A stretch of 64,000 bases of DNA from Bacillus gaemokensis. GTDB taxonomy: Bacteria; Bacillota; Bacilli; Bacillales; Bacillaceae_G. The stretch's first letter is position 1; every line of letters starts with the position of its first letter. The position numbers were made by a program, and so were the translations under genes. The notes beneath the pieces are model-generated. The model was not told the DNA's origin and did no database searches. It was given only the letters and a program-made list of their open reading frames with translations. The stretch covers positions 1 to 64,000 of the forward strand of contig NZ_LTAQ01000056.1 in NCBI RefSeq assembly GCF_001590835.1, in the 5' to 3' direction. This document shows, piece after piece, positions 44,171 to 53,365 of the stretch.

Positions 44171-44365
44171 TTTAATATAATTAGTTTTACAAATAAGCTT
44201 TCTACGAGGAATATTAAAAGAAATTTAGCTGTTTTCTGCAATGGTTTAAAGCAGGTATTATTGAAAATGGAATTATATTGTCGAAAAAGATAGGGAGGTA
44301 ACATTTGTAAATTTTTAAAGGTACATCTTATAATGAAGAAAAAAGAGAAGAGGAGAAAAGGGAAG

Positions 44366-45307
44366 ATGGAGAGTCAAAAAGCACTGCAAAAGAAAGGGAT
44401 TTTATATGCAACTGGTGCTTATATGATGTGGGGAGTTCTTCCGATTTATTGGAAATGGGTCGAAGAAGTGTCTGCAGAAGAAATATTAGCACACCGCATT
44501 GTTTGGGCTTTTGTTTTTATGCTACTGATTTTAGGAATATCAAAGAGATTGGGACAATTTTTTGGTGAGCTTGTGAGCCTTTTTAAACGTCCTAAATTAT
44601 TCATCTCATTAACAATCGCGTCTGTTTTAATTAGTGGCAATTGGTTTGTATACATATGGGCTGTGAACCATAACCATATCATTGAAGCGAGTCTTGGTTA
44701 TTATATTAATCCTCTTGTAAGTATTTTACTTGGTACAGTGGTTTTGAAGGAAAAACTTAACTTTTGGCAATATGTTGCGGTTGGTCTAGCTGGGATAGGA
44801 GTTATCATTTTAACATTTCGTTATGGTTCGATTCCTTGGATTGCACTTTCGCTCGCATTTACATTTGGAATATATGGCTTAACAAAAAAATTATTAAATT
44901 ATGATGCAATGATAGGACTTACGATGGAAACAATGATTGTTACTCCTCTTGCAGTTATTTACTTGTTTATGATTGGAGAACATGGTTTTGGATCATTCGG
45001 TTCTATTCCTGTTACTTCAACGTTACTTTTAATGGGCGCAGGTATTATTACTGCATTGCCGCTTTTCTACTTTGCGAAAGGGGCACAGCTTATTCCTCTG
45101 TATATGATTGGTTTCTTACAATATATTGCACCGACTATTAACCTTATTTTAGGTATATTTGTTTTCCATGAACATTTTACATCGGCTCATATGACAGCAT
45201 TTGTCTTTATTTGGATTGCGCTATTTGTATTTTCAATGGCGAAAACAAAGTTTTTACTAAAGAAGCAACCGAAATTTCTTAAAAATAAATCAGCAAAAGT
45301 ATCATAA
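44366..45307 (+). CDS. rarD: EamA-family transporter RarD
   Basis: 313 residues from ATG 44366, preceded by AGGAGAAAAGGG; an upstream in-frame ATG at 44333 has no site. Ten membrane segments. RarD markers: GAYMMWGVLPIYWKW, EILAHRIVWAF, SGNWFVYIWAVNH and SLGYYINPL. The family contains drug/metabolite exporters, and RarD-type proteins have been linked to chloramphenicol sensitivity, but the substrate is unknown. A terminator follows. Confidence 0.9.
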   Translation: MESQKALQKKGILYATGAYMMWGVLPIYWKWVEEVSAEEILAHRIVWAFVFMLLILGISKRLGQFFGELVSLFKRPKLFISLTIASVLISGNWFVYIWAVNHNHIIEASLGYYINPLVSILLGTVVLKEKLNFWQYVAVGLAGIGVIILTFRYGSIPWIALSLAFTFGIYGLTKKLLNYDAMIGLTMETMIVTPLAVIYLFMIGEHGFGSFGSIPVTSTLLLMGAGIITALPLFYFAKGAQLIPLYMIGFLQYIAPTINLILGIFVFHEHFTSAHMTAFVFIWIALFVFSMAKTKFLLKKQPKFLKNKSAKVS

Positions 45308-45335
45308 TGCGTAGTATTTTCTACGCATTTTTCTT
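45306..45335 (+). terminator. Terminator after rarD
   Basis: AATGCGTAG pairs with CTACGCATT, followed by T. Confidence 0.85.
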
Positions 45336-45385
45336 TATACTTATAGTATGGAATTTCCATTACAGTCAAGTAGGGAGCTGGAAAT

Positions 45386-45811
45386 ATGGAAACAATTTTA
45401 CATAATGATCCACTTATGGCGGCTGTGCTCGCTTGGTTTTTAGCACAATTAACAAAAGTTATTTTTAAATTAATAAAGACAAGAGAATTTGATTTTGCGC
45501 AGTTCTTTGCTTCCGGTGGAATGCCAAGTTCTCATTCTTCAACGGTTACTGCATTGGCCACAGGAGTTGGTATGGTGGAAGGGGTAACGAGTGCAGTATT
45601 TGCAGTAGCAGCTATCTTTGCCATTATTGTCATGTATGATGCTTCAGGGGTAAGACTTGCAGTAAGTAAACAAGCAAAAATTTTAAATGATTTTTTTCAT
45701 GGTAGGCAAACGGAATATAAGAAATTAAATGAACTTGTCGGACATACACCGTATCAAGTTGTTGTCGGAGCTATTTTAGGTATTGTCATTGGAATAGGTT
45801 ATTGTTTGTAA
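45386..45811 (+). CDS. YuiD-like divergent PAP2-family membrane protein
   Basis: 141 residues with three to four membrane segments. GGMPSSHSS (about residue 44) and YDASGVR are the DUF212/YuiD signature, related to acid-phosphatase/PAP2 membrane enzymes. The GHTPYQVVVGA ending is also conserved. The substrate is unknown; a lipid or isoprenoid phosphate is plausible given the squalene-hopene cyclase gene that follows, but this is a guess. GGAGCTGG precedes ATG. Confidence 0.87.
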   Translation: METILHNDPLMAAVLAWFLAQLTKVIFKLIKTREFDFAQFFASGGMPSSHSSTVTALATGVGMVEGVTSAVFAVAAIFAIIVMYDASGVRLAVSKQAKILNDFFHGRQTEYKKLNELVGHTPYQVVVGAILGIVIGIGYCL

Positions 45812-45846
45812 GCAGAATGTTTATTTTTACATGTTCTGCTTTTATT
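45810..45846 (+). terminator. Terminator after yuiD-like gene
   Basis: AAGCAGAA pairs with TTCTGCTT around a long loop that also pairs weakly, followed by T. Confidence 0.6.
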
Positions 45847-45913
45847 TGTTTCATACATAATTGGTTGCCAAACGGAATATCGTATACGGATTTAGAAAGG
45901 GTGGGTGAAGAAG

Positions 45914-47773
45914 GTGTTATTATATGAAAAAGTGCGTGAGGAAGTCGAACGGAAAATTACAGCACTTCGAACGATGCAACAGCAAGACGGAACATGGCGA
46001 TTTTGTTTTGAAGGTTCACCATTAACAGATTGCCATATGATTTTTTTACTCAGGTTATTAGGCCAAGATAAAGAGATAGAACCGTTTGTGGTAAGACTAG
46101 CATCTCTTCAAACAAACGAAGGAACCTGGAAGTTATACGAAGATGAACCTGTTGGTAACTTGTCAACGACAATTCATGCATACGCCGCTTTACTTGCTTC
46201 TAGAAAGTATACAAAAGAAGATATAAATATGAAGAGAACTGCAGCGTTTATTCGTGAGCGGGGAGGGATTGTACGGGCTCACTTTATGACGAAGTTTTTA
46301 TTAGCGCTTCATGGAGAATATGAATATCCCTCGTTGTTTCACTTTCCAACTCCAATTCTATTTTTACCTGAAGACTCTCCCCTCAGTATATTTGAGCTAA
46401 GTAGTTCTGCACGTATTCACTTGATTCCGATGATGATTTGTATGAATAAACGATTTACTGTATCAAAAAAAATACTTCCTAATTTAGATCATATTACAGG
46501 AGGAAGTAAGACGCAGTGGTTTCGTGAAGAACGTTCTCCAATATTTCAAACATTGATTGGGGATGTGAAAAAATTTTTAGCTTATCCGTTGTCCTTGCAT
46601 CATAAAGGATATAAAGAAGCAGAGCGTTTTATGGTCGAGCGAATTGATAAAAACGGCACATTATACAGTTATGCTAGTGCTACATTTTATATGATTTATG
46701 CATTACTCGCCTTAGGGCATACGGTTCAGTCTCCAGTTATCAATAGAGCAGTGGCAGGATTGAAATCTTATATATGGAATATGGAACTTGGAAGCCATTT
46801 GCAAAATTCACCATCTACCGTATGGGATACAGCTTTGCTGAGCTATTCACTACAAGAAGCGAATGTATCTCAAGATAATCATATAATTCAAAAAGCAACA
46901 GAATATTTGCTACAAAAGCAACAACATGAGAAAAAAGATTGGAGTGCACATGCCCCGTTACTTGATGCTGGAGGCTGGGGGTTTTCAGAGATTAATACGA
47001 CAATTCCTGATATTGATGATACAACAGCTGTACTTAGAGCACTAGCACGAAGTACGAAAGGAAATCAGAAAGTAGAAGAAGCTTGGAAAAAAGGTATTGA
47101 ATGGGTGAAAGGATTACAAAATATTGATGGAGGTTGGGCGGCTTTTGAAAGAGGCGTAACAAGCAAATTTTTAACTCATTTACCTCTTGATAACTCAGGG
47201 GACATGACTACTGATCCGTCTACATCAGACATTACGGGTAGAGTTTTAGAGTTTTTTGGAACGTATGCTCCAGATGAATTAACAAATGATCAAAAAAATC
47301 GAGCAATTAGATGGTTAGTACATGCACAGGAGAAGAATGGGGCGTGGTATGGAAAGTGGGGGGTGTGTTACATATATGGTACTTGGGCGGCACTCACAGG
47401 TTTACGTGCATTAGGAGTCCCTTCTACTGACATTGCTTTACAAAAGGCAGTTGCATGGTTAGAGAGTACGCAGCACCGTGATGGAGGTTGGGGTGAGTCT
47501 TGCCGAAGTAGTATAGAAAAAAGGTTTGTTTCGTTACCTTTTAGTACACCATCGCAAACAGCGTGGGCGCTTGATGCGTTAATTGCTTTTTATGATTCAG
47601 AAACACCAGCCATTCGAAAAGGAATTTCTTATTTACTTGCGCATTCTACTGAGCATCAAGAATATCCTACAGGTACAGGGTTACCAGATGGGTTTTATAT
47701 TCGTTATCATAGTTATCATCACTTATACCCGCTACTTACTTTTGCGCATTATATAAAGAAATATAGAAAATAA
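45914..47773 (+). CDS. sqhC: Squalene-hopene cyclase
   Basis: 619 residues from GTG 45914 (VLLYEKVREEVERK); GTG 45905 in the same frame is the alternative, and AAAGGGTGG lies upstream. The catalytic DIDDTTA motif sits near residue 370, and several QW repeats occur (QDGTWRF, NIDGGWAAFE, KNGAWYGKW, RDGGWGES). The enzyme protonates and cyclises squalene, or in sporulating bacilli related polyprenes, to pentacyclic or sporulene-like lipids at the membrane. Terpene substrate choice cannot be told here. A terminator follows. Confidence 0.93.
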   Translation: MLLYEKVREEVERKITALRTMQQQDGTWRFCFEGSPLTDCHMIFLLRLLGQDKEIEPFVVRLASLQTNEGTWKLYEDEPVGNLSTTIHAYAALLASRKYTKEDINMKRTAAFIRERGGIVRAHFMTKFLLALHGEYEYPSLFHFPTPILFLPEDSPLSIFELSSSARIHLIPMMICMNKRFTVSKKILPNLDHITGGSKTQWFREERSPIFQTLIGDVKKFLAYPLSLHHKGYKEAERFMVERIDKNGTLYSYASATFYMIYALLALGHTVQSPVINRAVAGLKSYIWNMELGSHLQNSPSTVWDTALLSYSLQEANVSQDNHIIQKATEYLLQKQQHEKKDWSAHAPLLDAGGWGFSEINTTIPDIDDTTAVLRALARSTKGNQKVEEAWKKGIEWVKGLQNIDGGWAAFERGVTSKFLTHLPLDNSGDMTTDPSTSDITGRVLEFFGTYAPDELTNDQKNRAIRWLVHAQEKNGAWYGKWGVCYIYGTWAALTGLRALGVPSTDIALQKAVAWLESTQHRDGGWGESCRSSIEKRFVSLPFSTPSQTAWALDALIAFYDSETPAIRKGISYLLAHSTEHQEYPTGTGLPDGFYIRYHSYHHLYPLLTFAHYIKKYRK

Positions 47774-47799
47774 ACCGAGAAAATTTCTCGGTTTATTTG
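47772..47799 (+). terminator. Terminator after sqhC
   Basis: AAACCGAGAAA pairs with TTTCTCGGTTT, then ATTT. The stem includes the stop codon. Confidence 0.8.
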
Positions 47800-47826
47800 T
47801 ATGGGTAGTAGGTAGGGCCCAATTGC

Positions 47827-47867
47827 AAAAGGAATAAGAGGCTAGGGAGTATCTTATTCCTTTTCTG
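47827..47867 (-). terminator. Terminator for yfhD-like gene
   Basis: AAAAGGAATAAGA pairs with TCTTATTCCTTTT around a 12-base loop. It contains the stop of the minus-strand gene. Confidence 0.75.
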
Positions 47868-48006
47868 TTGACTGACGTTTTTGACGTGCATCGGCGGCAT
47901 CTGCACGTGCGTTTGCTTCTAAGTCATTATGGTCAGCGAGTTCACGAGAGAACTCTACATCGATGCCATCAGAAGCTTGTTTTTTTCCTAATTGCTTTTT
48001 GTTCAT
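47854..48006 (-). CDS. YfhD family small protein (50 aa)
   Basis: 50 residues from ATG 48006, with AAGGAG 10 bases upstream. It holds the YfhD pattern GIDVEFSRELADHNDLEANARADAADARQKR. YfhD-type proteins are short, charged and probably disordered; they are found in Bacilli, and a spore link has been suggested but the function is unknown. A longer in-frame extension to 48072 is not needed. Confidence 0.8.
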   Translation of the reverse strand: MNKKQLGKKQASDGIDVEFSRELADHNDLEANARADAADARQKRQSTEKE

Positions 48007-48138
48007 TCGACACAATCTCCTTGTGCTTATGATGTGTTGCAACCTTAGTTTGACACAAATAGACTTTTTCATACAAAAAGGATTTGGAAAGGGAAAAGCC
48101 GAAATATACAGTATAAGCGATAGAAATGGGGGAGAGAA

Positions 48139-48879
48139 ATGGACTTTTTACATGGGAAAACAGCTGTTGTAACAGGAGCTGCACAAGGGATAGGAAAAGA
48201 AATTGCTTGTACGTTTGCAAAGCTCGGGGCAAAGGTGCTAATTAGTGATGTGAATGAAGAGAGGTTACGAGAAACAACAAATGAATTTTTAGAACAAGGA
48301 TATGAAGTGAGTTTATATGCTTGTGATGTAAGTAACCAAAACGAAGCGAAATCATTAATTGAATATGCTGTTCAAACATTTGGGGAATTACATATTTTAG
48401 TTAATAATGCTGGGATTACAAGGGATGCAATGTTACACAAAATGGAGAAAGCAGCCTGGGAACAAGTATTGCAGGTGAATTTAACGGGTGTATTTTATTG
48501 TATGCAACCAGCCCTTCTTTATATGAGGCAACAACAATTTGGACGTATCATTAATATTTCTTCAATTAGTAGGGAAGGGAATATTGGGCAAGCGAATTAT
48601 GCTGCAACGAAAGCTGGTGTCATTGGATTAACAAAAACGGCAGCAAAAGAAGTAGGAGGGTTTGGTATTACTTGTAATGCCATTTGTCCAGGTTTTATGG
48701 ATACAAATATGACGAAGTCAATACCAGATAAAGTGAAAGAGAAGATGATTGGTGCAATTCCAGCTGGCCGAATTGGAACGCCACAAGATATCGCAAATAC
48801 AGCAGCCTTTTTAGCTTCAGAGTATGCTTCATATATTACAGGCGAGGTATTAAATGTGAGTGGTGGATTACAAGTTTGA
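48139..48879 (+). CDS. Short-chain dehydrogenase, FabG-like
   Basis: 246 residues. NADP site TGAAQGIGKEI (about residue 12), NNAGIT, catalytic Ser in ISSIS, Tyr/Lys in YAATK, and the GGLQV end of FabG-type 3-oxoacyl-ACP reductases. It reduces a 3-oxoacyl thioester or a similar ketone. Bacilli have a separate essential fabG in the fatty-acid cluster, so this is probably a paralogue (the sequence also suits a PhaB-like acetoacetyl-CoA reductase). GGGGGAGA precedes ATG. Confidence 0.85.
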   Translation: MDFLHGKTAVVTGAAQGIGKEIACTFAKLGAKVLISDVNEERLRETTNEFLEQGYEVSLYACDVSNQNEAKSLIEYAVQTFGELHILVNNAGITRDAMLHKMEKAAWEQVLQVNLTGVFYCMQPALLYMRQQQFGRIINISSISREGNIGQANYAATKAGVIGLTKTAAKEVGGFGITCNAICPGFMDTNMTKSIPDKVKEKMIGAIPAGRIGTPQDIANTAAFLASEYASYITGEVLNVSGGLQV

Positions 48880-48914
48880 TGCAGGGAAAGTGCGAGTGCC
48901 ATTTTTAAAATGAG

Positions 48915-48946
48915 AAAAGAGCCTGACTTCATTAGTCAGGCTCTTT
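48915..48946. terminator. Bidirectional terminator between SDR and ALDH genes
   Basis: AAAAGAGCCTGACT pairs with AGTCAGGCTCTTT around a five-base loop. Confidence 0.82.
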
Positions 48947-48949
48947 CAG

Positions 48950-50434
48950 CTAGTTCAGGTTTACCCAAACACTCTTCACTTCAGTATAGTTGTTTAATGC
49001 ATAGGATCCCATTTCACGGCCAAGGCCAGATTGCTTAAAGCCCCCGAATGGAGATGCTGCATCAAATACGTTATAACAGTTTACCCAAACTGTACCTGCA
49101 CGAACTTTGCTTGCAATGTAGTGTGCGTTTTTGACATTTTCTGTCCATACACCCGCAGCTAAGCCAAATGAAGATTTATTTGCGCGTTCAATTACCTCAT
49201 CAATATCATTAAACGGTAGTGCAGAGATGACAGGACCAAAAATTTCTTCTTTCGCGATTGTCATTTCATCATTTACGTCTGCGAATACAGTTGGAGAAAC
49301 GAAATATCCTTGTTCGTATGGTTTGTTTCCACCAACAAGTACTTCTGCACCTTCTTCAATTCCTTTTTCGATGTATCCCATAACTCGTTTTTGTTGTTCT
49401 TCGGAAACAAGAGGCCCAATGGTAGTTTGAGGATCAAGTCCTGCACCTTGTGTTAATTTTTTGGAATATAGGACAAGGTCGGCCATAACATTATCATACA
49501 TTTTCTTAGGAATAAATAAGCGTGATCCTGCGCAGCATACTTGCCCCTGGTTAAACATAACACCAGAAAGGGCTGCTGGAATCGCTCGAGATAAATCAGC
49601 ATCTGGTAAGATAATGTTCGGTGATTTTCCACCAAGTTCTAATGTAACTCGTTTCAATGTTTCAGATGCTTGTCGCATAATTTGTTTACCGACAGGAGTG
49701 GAACCTGTGAATGCGATTTTATCAACGAGAGGATGATTAACAAGAGCTTGTCCAGCTGTTTCACCGAATCCTGGTACGATGTTGACAACGCCTTTTGGGA
49801 ATCCAGCTTCTTCAAATAATTCAGCTAAGTATAGAGCGGAAAGAGGTGTTTGCTCTGCTGGTTTCAGTACAATTGTACAGCCAGTTGCAAGTGCAGCTCC
49901 CATCTTCCACATAGCCATAAGAAGCGGGAAATTCCATGGAATAATTTGTCCAACAACACCAACTGCTTCATGGCGCGTATAGTTAAAATATTCACCGGAG
50001 ACTGGGATTGTTTGACCGACAATTTTTGTAGCCCAGCCAGCGTAATAACGCATATGCTCAATGGCAAGCGGAATATCTGCTGTCTGCGTTTCACGGATTG
50101 GCTTTCCGTTGTCTAATGTTTCAAGCTGTGCTAATTCTTCTTTATGTTCTTCCATTAAATCTGCAAGCTTGTACATGAGGCGGCTTCGTTCTGCGCCACT
50201 CATACGTGACCAAGGACCTTCGTCGAAAGCTTGTCTTGCTGCGACTACTGCTTTATGAATATCTTCGCGACCAGCTTCGGAAACGATAGCAAGTGTTTCA
50301 CCAGTTGCTGGGTTAGGAGTTTTAAATGTCTTACCGGAAGCGCTTTCGACGAAAGCTCCATTCACATATAATTTTTTTGTTCCTTGTAGAAATTTCTCTA
50401 CCTTTTCATGAAGATTTACAGCTAGTTGACTCAT
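48950..50434 (-). CDS. Aldehyde dehydrogenase (NAD-dependent, DhaS-like)
   Basis: 494 residues. NAD-binding IPWNFPLLM and TGSTPVGK; catalytic Glu in LELGGKSPN (about residue 265) and catalytic Cys in NQGQVCCAGSR (about 299); FGPVISALPF and GGFKQSGLGREMG complete the family set. It oxidises aldehydes to acids in the cytosol. By similarity it belongs to the DhaS/aldA branch; betaine aldehyde or a general aliphatic aldehyde is possible. A single gene with a good AAGGGGG site. Confidence 0.92.
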   Translation of the reverse strand: MSQLAVNLHEKVEKFLQGTKKLYVNGAFVESASGKTFKTPNPATGETLAIVSEAGREDIHKAVVAARQAFDEGPWSRMSGAERSRLMYKLADLMEEHKEELAQLETLDNGKPIRETQTADIPLAIEHMRYYAGWATKIVGQTIPVSGEYFNYTRHEAVGVVGQIIPWNFPLLMAMWKMGAALATGCTIVLKPAEQTPLSALYLAELFEEAGFPKGVVNIVPGFGETAGQALVNHPLVDKIAFTGSTPVGKQIMRQASETLKRVTLELGGKSPNIILPDADLSRAIPAALSGVMFNQGQVCCAGSRLFIPKKMYDNVMADLVLYSKKLTQGAGLDPQTTIGPLVSEEQQKRVMGYIEKGIEEGAEVLVGGNKPYEQGYFVSPTVFADVNDEMTIAKEEIFGPVISALPFNDIDEVIERANKSSFGLAAGVWTENVKNAHYIASKVRAGTVWVNCYNVFDAASPFGGFKQSGLGREMGSYALNNYTEVKSVWVNLN

Positions 50435-50708
50435 TGTATAACCCCCTTGAAAATATAATGTAAACGCAGTACGAGACGGCGTTTATTCCTGTAATAGGGT
50501 TGTAAAAGAAACTAGGTGAAAGGCCTCTAATTTAAATCATAAATAACATAGACTGAAAATTCAAATTTCATTTATGTTACAATTGTAAAAAATATGTAAT
50601 AAAGAATGGATTCCTCATGCTTGCAAAAATTCCTGCACACTTATCTTTTATAGTAGGAAAAACTAGAAAAACAATGGTACAATTATACATCGTGAGAGGA
50701 GGGATAAA

Positions 50709-50987
50709 ATGAAGGATCATCATAATGATTCGCGTTTTCGAATTGCCCATAGAGAAGCGTTAATAGGTCTGGGACTCGCTATTATTAATTTTATAATCTG
50801 GTATGGATTTGCTTATGGGCTAGGTAGTAAGAATCCGAATGAATATACATATGTATTAGGTTTTCCTGCGTGGTTTTTTTATAGTTGTATAGTCGGGTTT
50901 ATTGTAATGGTCATGCTTCTTATTTTAGTTGTACGTTTTGTATTTCAAGATATTTCACTCGATGAGGAAGAAAAAAGTGAGGAATGA
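50709..50987 (+). CDS. YhdT/DUF997 small membrane protein
   Basis: 92 residues, two membrane segments (about 20-40 and 52-78), with FRIAHREALIGLGLAIINF and GFPAWFFYSCIVGF as the DUF997 markers. It lies 3 bases before panF, the usual pairing (yhdT-panF in many bacteria). It may help the symporter's assembly or coupling; no biochemical role is established. GAGAGGAGGG precedes ATG. Confidence 0.88.
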   Translation: MKDHHNDSRFRIAHREALIGLGLAIINFIIWYGFAYGLGSKNPNEYTYVLGFPAWFFYSCIVGFIVMVMLLILVVRFVFQDISLDEEEKSEE

Positions 50988-50990
50988 TAG

Positions 50991-52424
50991 ATGAACTGGT
51001 ATGTACTAATTCCAATGGTAATTTCTTTTATCATTGTATTTTTAATCGGTGTATATGCATCAAGGCGTGTACAAAAAACGGCTCATAATAAGTTTTTACA
51101 AGAGTATTTTCTTGGGGGACGCGAGCTAGGTGGGTTACTTTTAGCTATGACGATGATTGCTACGTACGGTAGTGCAAGTAGCTTTATCGGAGGTCCTGGT
51201 ATTGCATATAATATGGGGCTTGGTTGGGTACTGCTGTCAGCGATTCAAGTTGTAACGGGTTATATCGTTTTGACAGTCCTTGGTAAAAAGTTTGCAATTA
51301 TTGCAAGAAAGATGGAGGCTATTACACTTATTGATTATTTAAAAGGAAGATATAATCATAAAGCGGTAGTCATTCTTTCAGCATTATGCATTATTATATT
51401 TTTATTTTCCGCAACAGTTGCACAGTGGGTTGGTGGCGGAAGGTTAATTGAATCGTTAACAGGGCTTTCGTATACAACGTCTTTATTTCTTTTTACATTT
51501 TCTGTACTCGTATACGTTTTAATTGGTGGATTCCGTGCGGTTGCTTTATCTGACACATTACTTGGTATGATTATGCTAGTGGGTACAACAATTATTCTAA
51601 TTGCTACGGTAATAGCAGGTGGCGGAATTGAAAAGATCATGCATGAACTTATCCAAATCAATCCAAATTTAATTACGCCGTTTGGAGCGGATGGTAGTTT
51701 AACGAAAACGTATGTCACGTCATTTTGGATTCTAATTGGTGTAGGGGTTGTTGGGTTACCACAAATTAGTGTGCGTGCGATGTCTTATAAAAATTCAAAG
51801 GCAATGCATCAAGCTCTAATCATTGGAACGATTGTTGTTGGTACAATTATGATTGGTATGCATTTAACAGGTGTATTTGCTCGCGTAGTACTTCCGGGTA
51901 TAACTGTACCTGATAAAGTCATGCCGCTTCTGGCGATGGAAGTATTACCACCTTGGCTTGCAGGAATCTTTTTGGCTGCACCAATGGCAGCAATTATGTC
52001 AACGGTAAACTCACTATTACTACTTGTAAGTTCTTCAATTATTAAAGACATATATGTGAACTACGTGAATGAAAATGCTACAGATACAGTTGTGAAAAAA
52101 GGAAGCTTATGGATTACTGGTATCGTTGGTTTAGTTGTATACGTAGCAGCTATTAACCCACCGGATTTCTTAATTTGGTTGAATTTATTTTCTTTTGGTG
52201 GCTTAGAAGCTGCTTTTATTTGGCCAATTGTTTTAGGGTTATATTGGAAAAGAGGGAATGCAGTTGGTGCACTTGCATCTATTCTTGTAGGAGTAGGTTC
52301 CTACATGACGTTCCATCTATGTTTCCCAAATCCATTTGGTATACATACGGTCGTCTTTCCGATTTGCTTCGCGTTTATTGCTTATATAATTGGTAGTGTA
52401 TTGACTGAGAAAAAAGAATTATAA
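50991..52424 (+). CDS. panF: Sodium/pantothenate symporter
   Basis: 477 residues, about thirteen membrane segments, sodium:solute symporter fold. EYFLGGRELGGLLLAMTMIATYGSASSFIGGPG is the family's Na+ site region, and GGFRAVALSDTLLG and RAMSYKNSKAMHQA are PanF-like. It imports pantothenate for CoA synthesis. Pairing with the DUF997 gene supports PanF over other symporters. A strong terminator follows. Confidence 0.92.
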   Translation: MNWYVLIPMVISFIIVFLIGVYASRRVQKTAHNKFLQEYFLGGRELGGLLLAMTMIATYGSASSFIGGPGIAYNMGLGWVLLSAIQVVTGYIVLTVLGKKFAIIARKMEAITLIDYLKGRYNHKAVVILSALCIIIFLFSATVAQWVGGGRLIESLTGLSYTTSLFLFTFSVLVYVLIGGFRAVALSDTLLGMIMLVGTTIILIATVIAGGGIEKIMHELIQINPNLITPFGADGSLTKTYVTSFWILIGVGVVGLPQISVRAMSYKNSKAMHQALIIGTIVVGTIMIGMHLTGVFARVVLPGITVPDKVMPLLAMEVLPPWLAGIFLAAPMAAIMSTVNSLLLLVSSSIIKDIYVNYVNENATDTVVKKGSLWITGIVGLVVYVAAINPPDFLIWLNLFSFGGLEAAFIWPIVLGLYWKRGNAVGALASILVGVGSYMTFHLCFPNPFGIHTVVFPICFAFIAYIIGSVLTEKKEL

Positions 52425-52434
52425 AAGGAAGTAT

Positions 52435-52480
52435 AAAAAAACGTAGCTCTTCGACAGGTGAGAAGAGCTACGTTTTTTAT
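52435..52480 (+). terminator. Terminator after panF
   Basis: AAAAAACGTAGCTCTTC pairs with GAAGAGCTACGTTTTTT, a 17-bp stem. Confidence 0.92.
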
Positions 52481-52504
52481 TGTTAGAATAAGGTTTATGT
52501 TATT

Positions 52505-53023
52505 TCATGAGACAAATTTCTTGGCAGAATAAGTTGGATAATGATTGTCGTGATTTCTGCGGGGGAATTTTTTGAAAACAATTCCGTCTAGACCAATGCG
52601 TCCGGCATTAGATCCAGCTACTAAAATAAGAATGGATAATAGCATCATATTTGGGTTTGTACTCACTGTCCCACTTAATAAAAAAGCAGTATTCATGATA
52701 ACACCGAAAAATGTAGCGGTTTTTGTAAGACCTCCTAGAAGGAGTCCGAGTCCAACTAAAATTTCTCCCCATTGTACGAGAAAGCTAAATAAATCGGCAT
52801 ATGGCAAAGCAAACCTTTGTAAGAAATCAGCCCACCAGCCTTGAACGGCAGGGTGATCACCGCTTGCTTTTACAATTGCGCCTTTTAAAAATCCACTTGC
52901 TTCAAATGATTGACCGAAAAGTTTCCCAAGGCCGGCAGATAACCATGTATATCCTAAATATAAGCGTAGAGGTAATAGAATAAATAATGCTTTTTTATCA
53001 TTACGTAAAAAATCAATAAACAT
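52505..53023 (-). CDS. DoxX-family membrane protein
   Basis: 172 residues from ATG 53023, GGAGGG seven bases ahead; the longer frame to 53092 is not supported. Four membrane segments. LPLRLYLGYTWLSAGLGKL and PYADLFSFLVQWGEILVGLGLLLGGLTK are the DoxX pattern. DoxX proteins have been linked to quinone or thiosulphate metabolism and to redox protection, but the role here is unknown. A single gene convergent with panF. Confidence 0.85.
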   Translation of the reverse strand: MFIDFLRNDKKALFILLPLRLYLGYTWLSAGLGKLFGQSFEASGFLKGAIVKASGDHPAVQGWWADFLQRFALPYADLFSFLVQWGEILVGLGLLLGGLTKTATFFGVIMNTAFLLSGTVSTNPNMMLLSILILVAGSNAGRIGLDGIVFKKFPRRNHDNHYPTYSAKKFVS

Positions 53024-53185
53024 AATAAATCCCTCCGTTACATAATAAAATGTATTTACAAGTTTATTATGTATTTTTGTGAATCGAATCACAATGGACG
53101 AAATTTGAACAAATAAATTAAATAGAAAATTCTTATTAATAATTCATCTTTTGTTCACAAAGGTTGATGTAATAAAATGGAATTT

Positions 53186-53283
53186 TTATTAATGAGGGCT
53201 ACAGCTCTCATTGACGGTTAGCCCTCACGAATCGAGTTTTGACGGGCGATTTTCCCCATCTATCTTCCTACTGTCCGTTAATG
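53186..53283. repeat. Short interspersed repeat, bcr-like (second copy type)
   Basis: TGAGGGCT...AGCTCTCA forms a hairpin, with TGACGGTTAGCCCTCA next to it. The right end CTGTCCGTTAATG and the string CATCTATCTTC match, in the opposite orientation for the latter, the element at 34023-34098. It lies between the DoxX gene and the nucleoside hydrolase gene and has no coding frame. Confidence 0.5.
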
Positions 53284-53365
53284 TGGGATGAATTTTGTGT
53301 TTTTTATGCTACATTTTTTGTCCATTCATAGAGTAATAACAATTGATGGGATGGAGTTGAGAATC

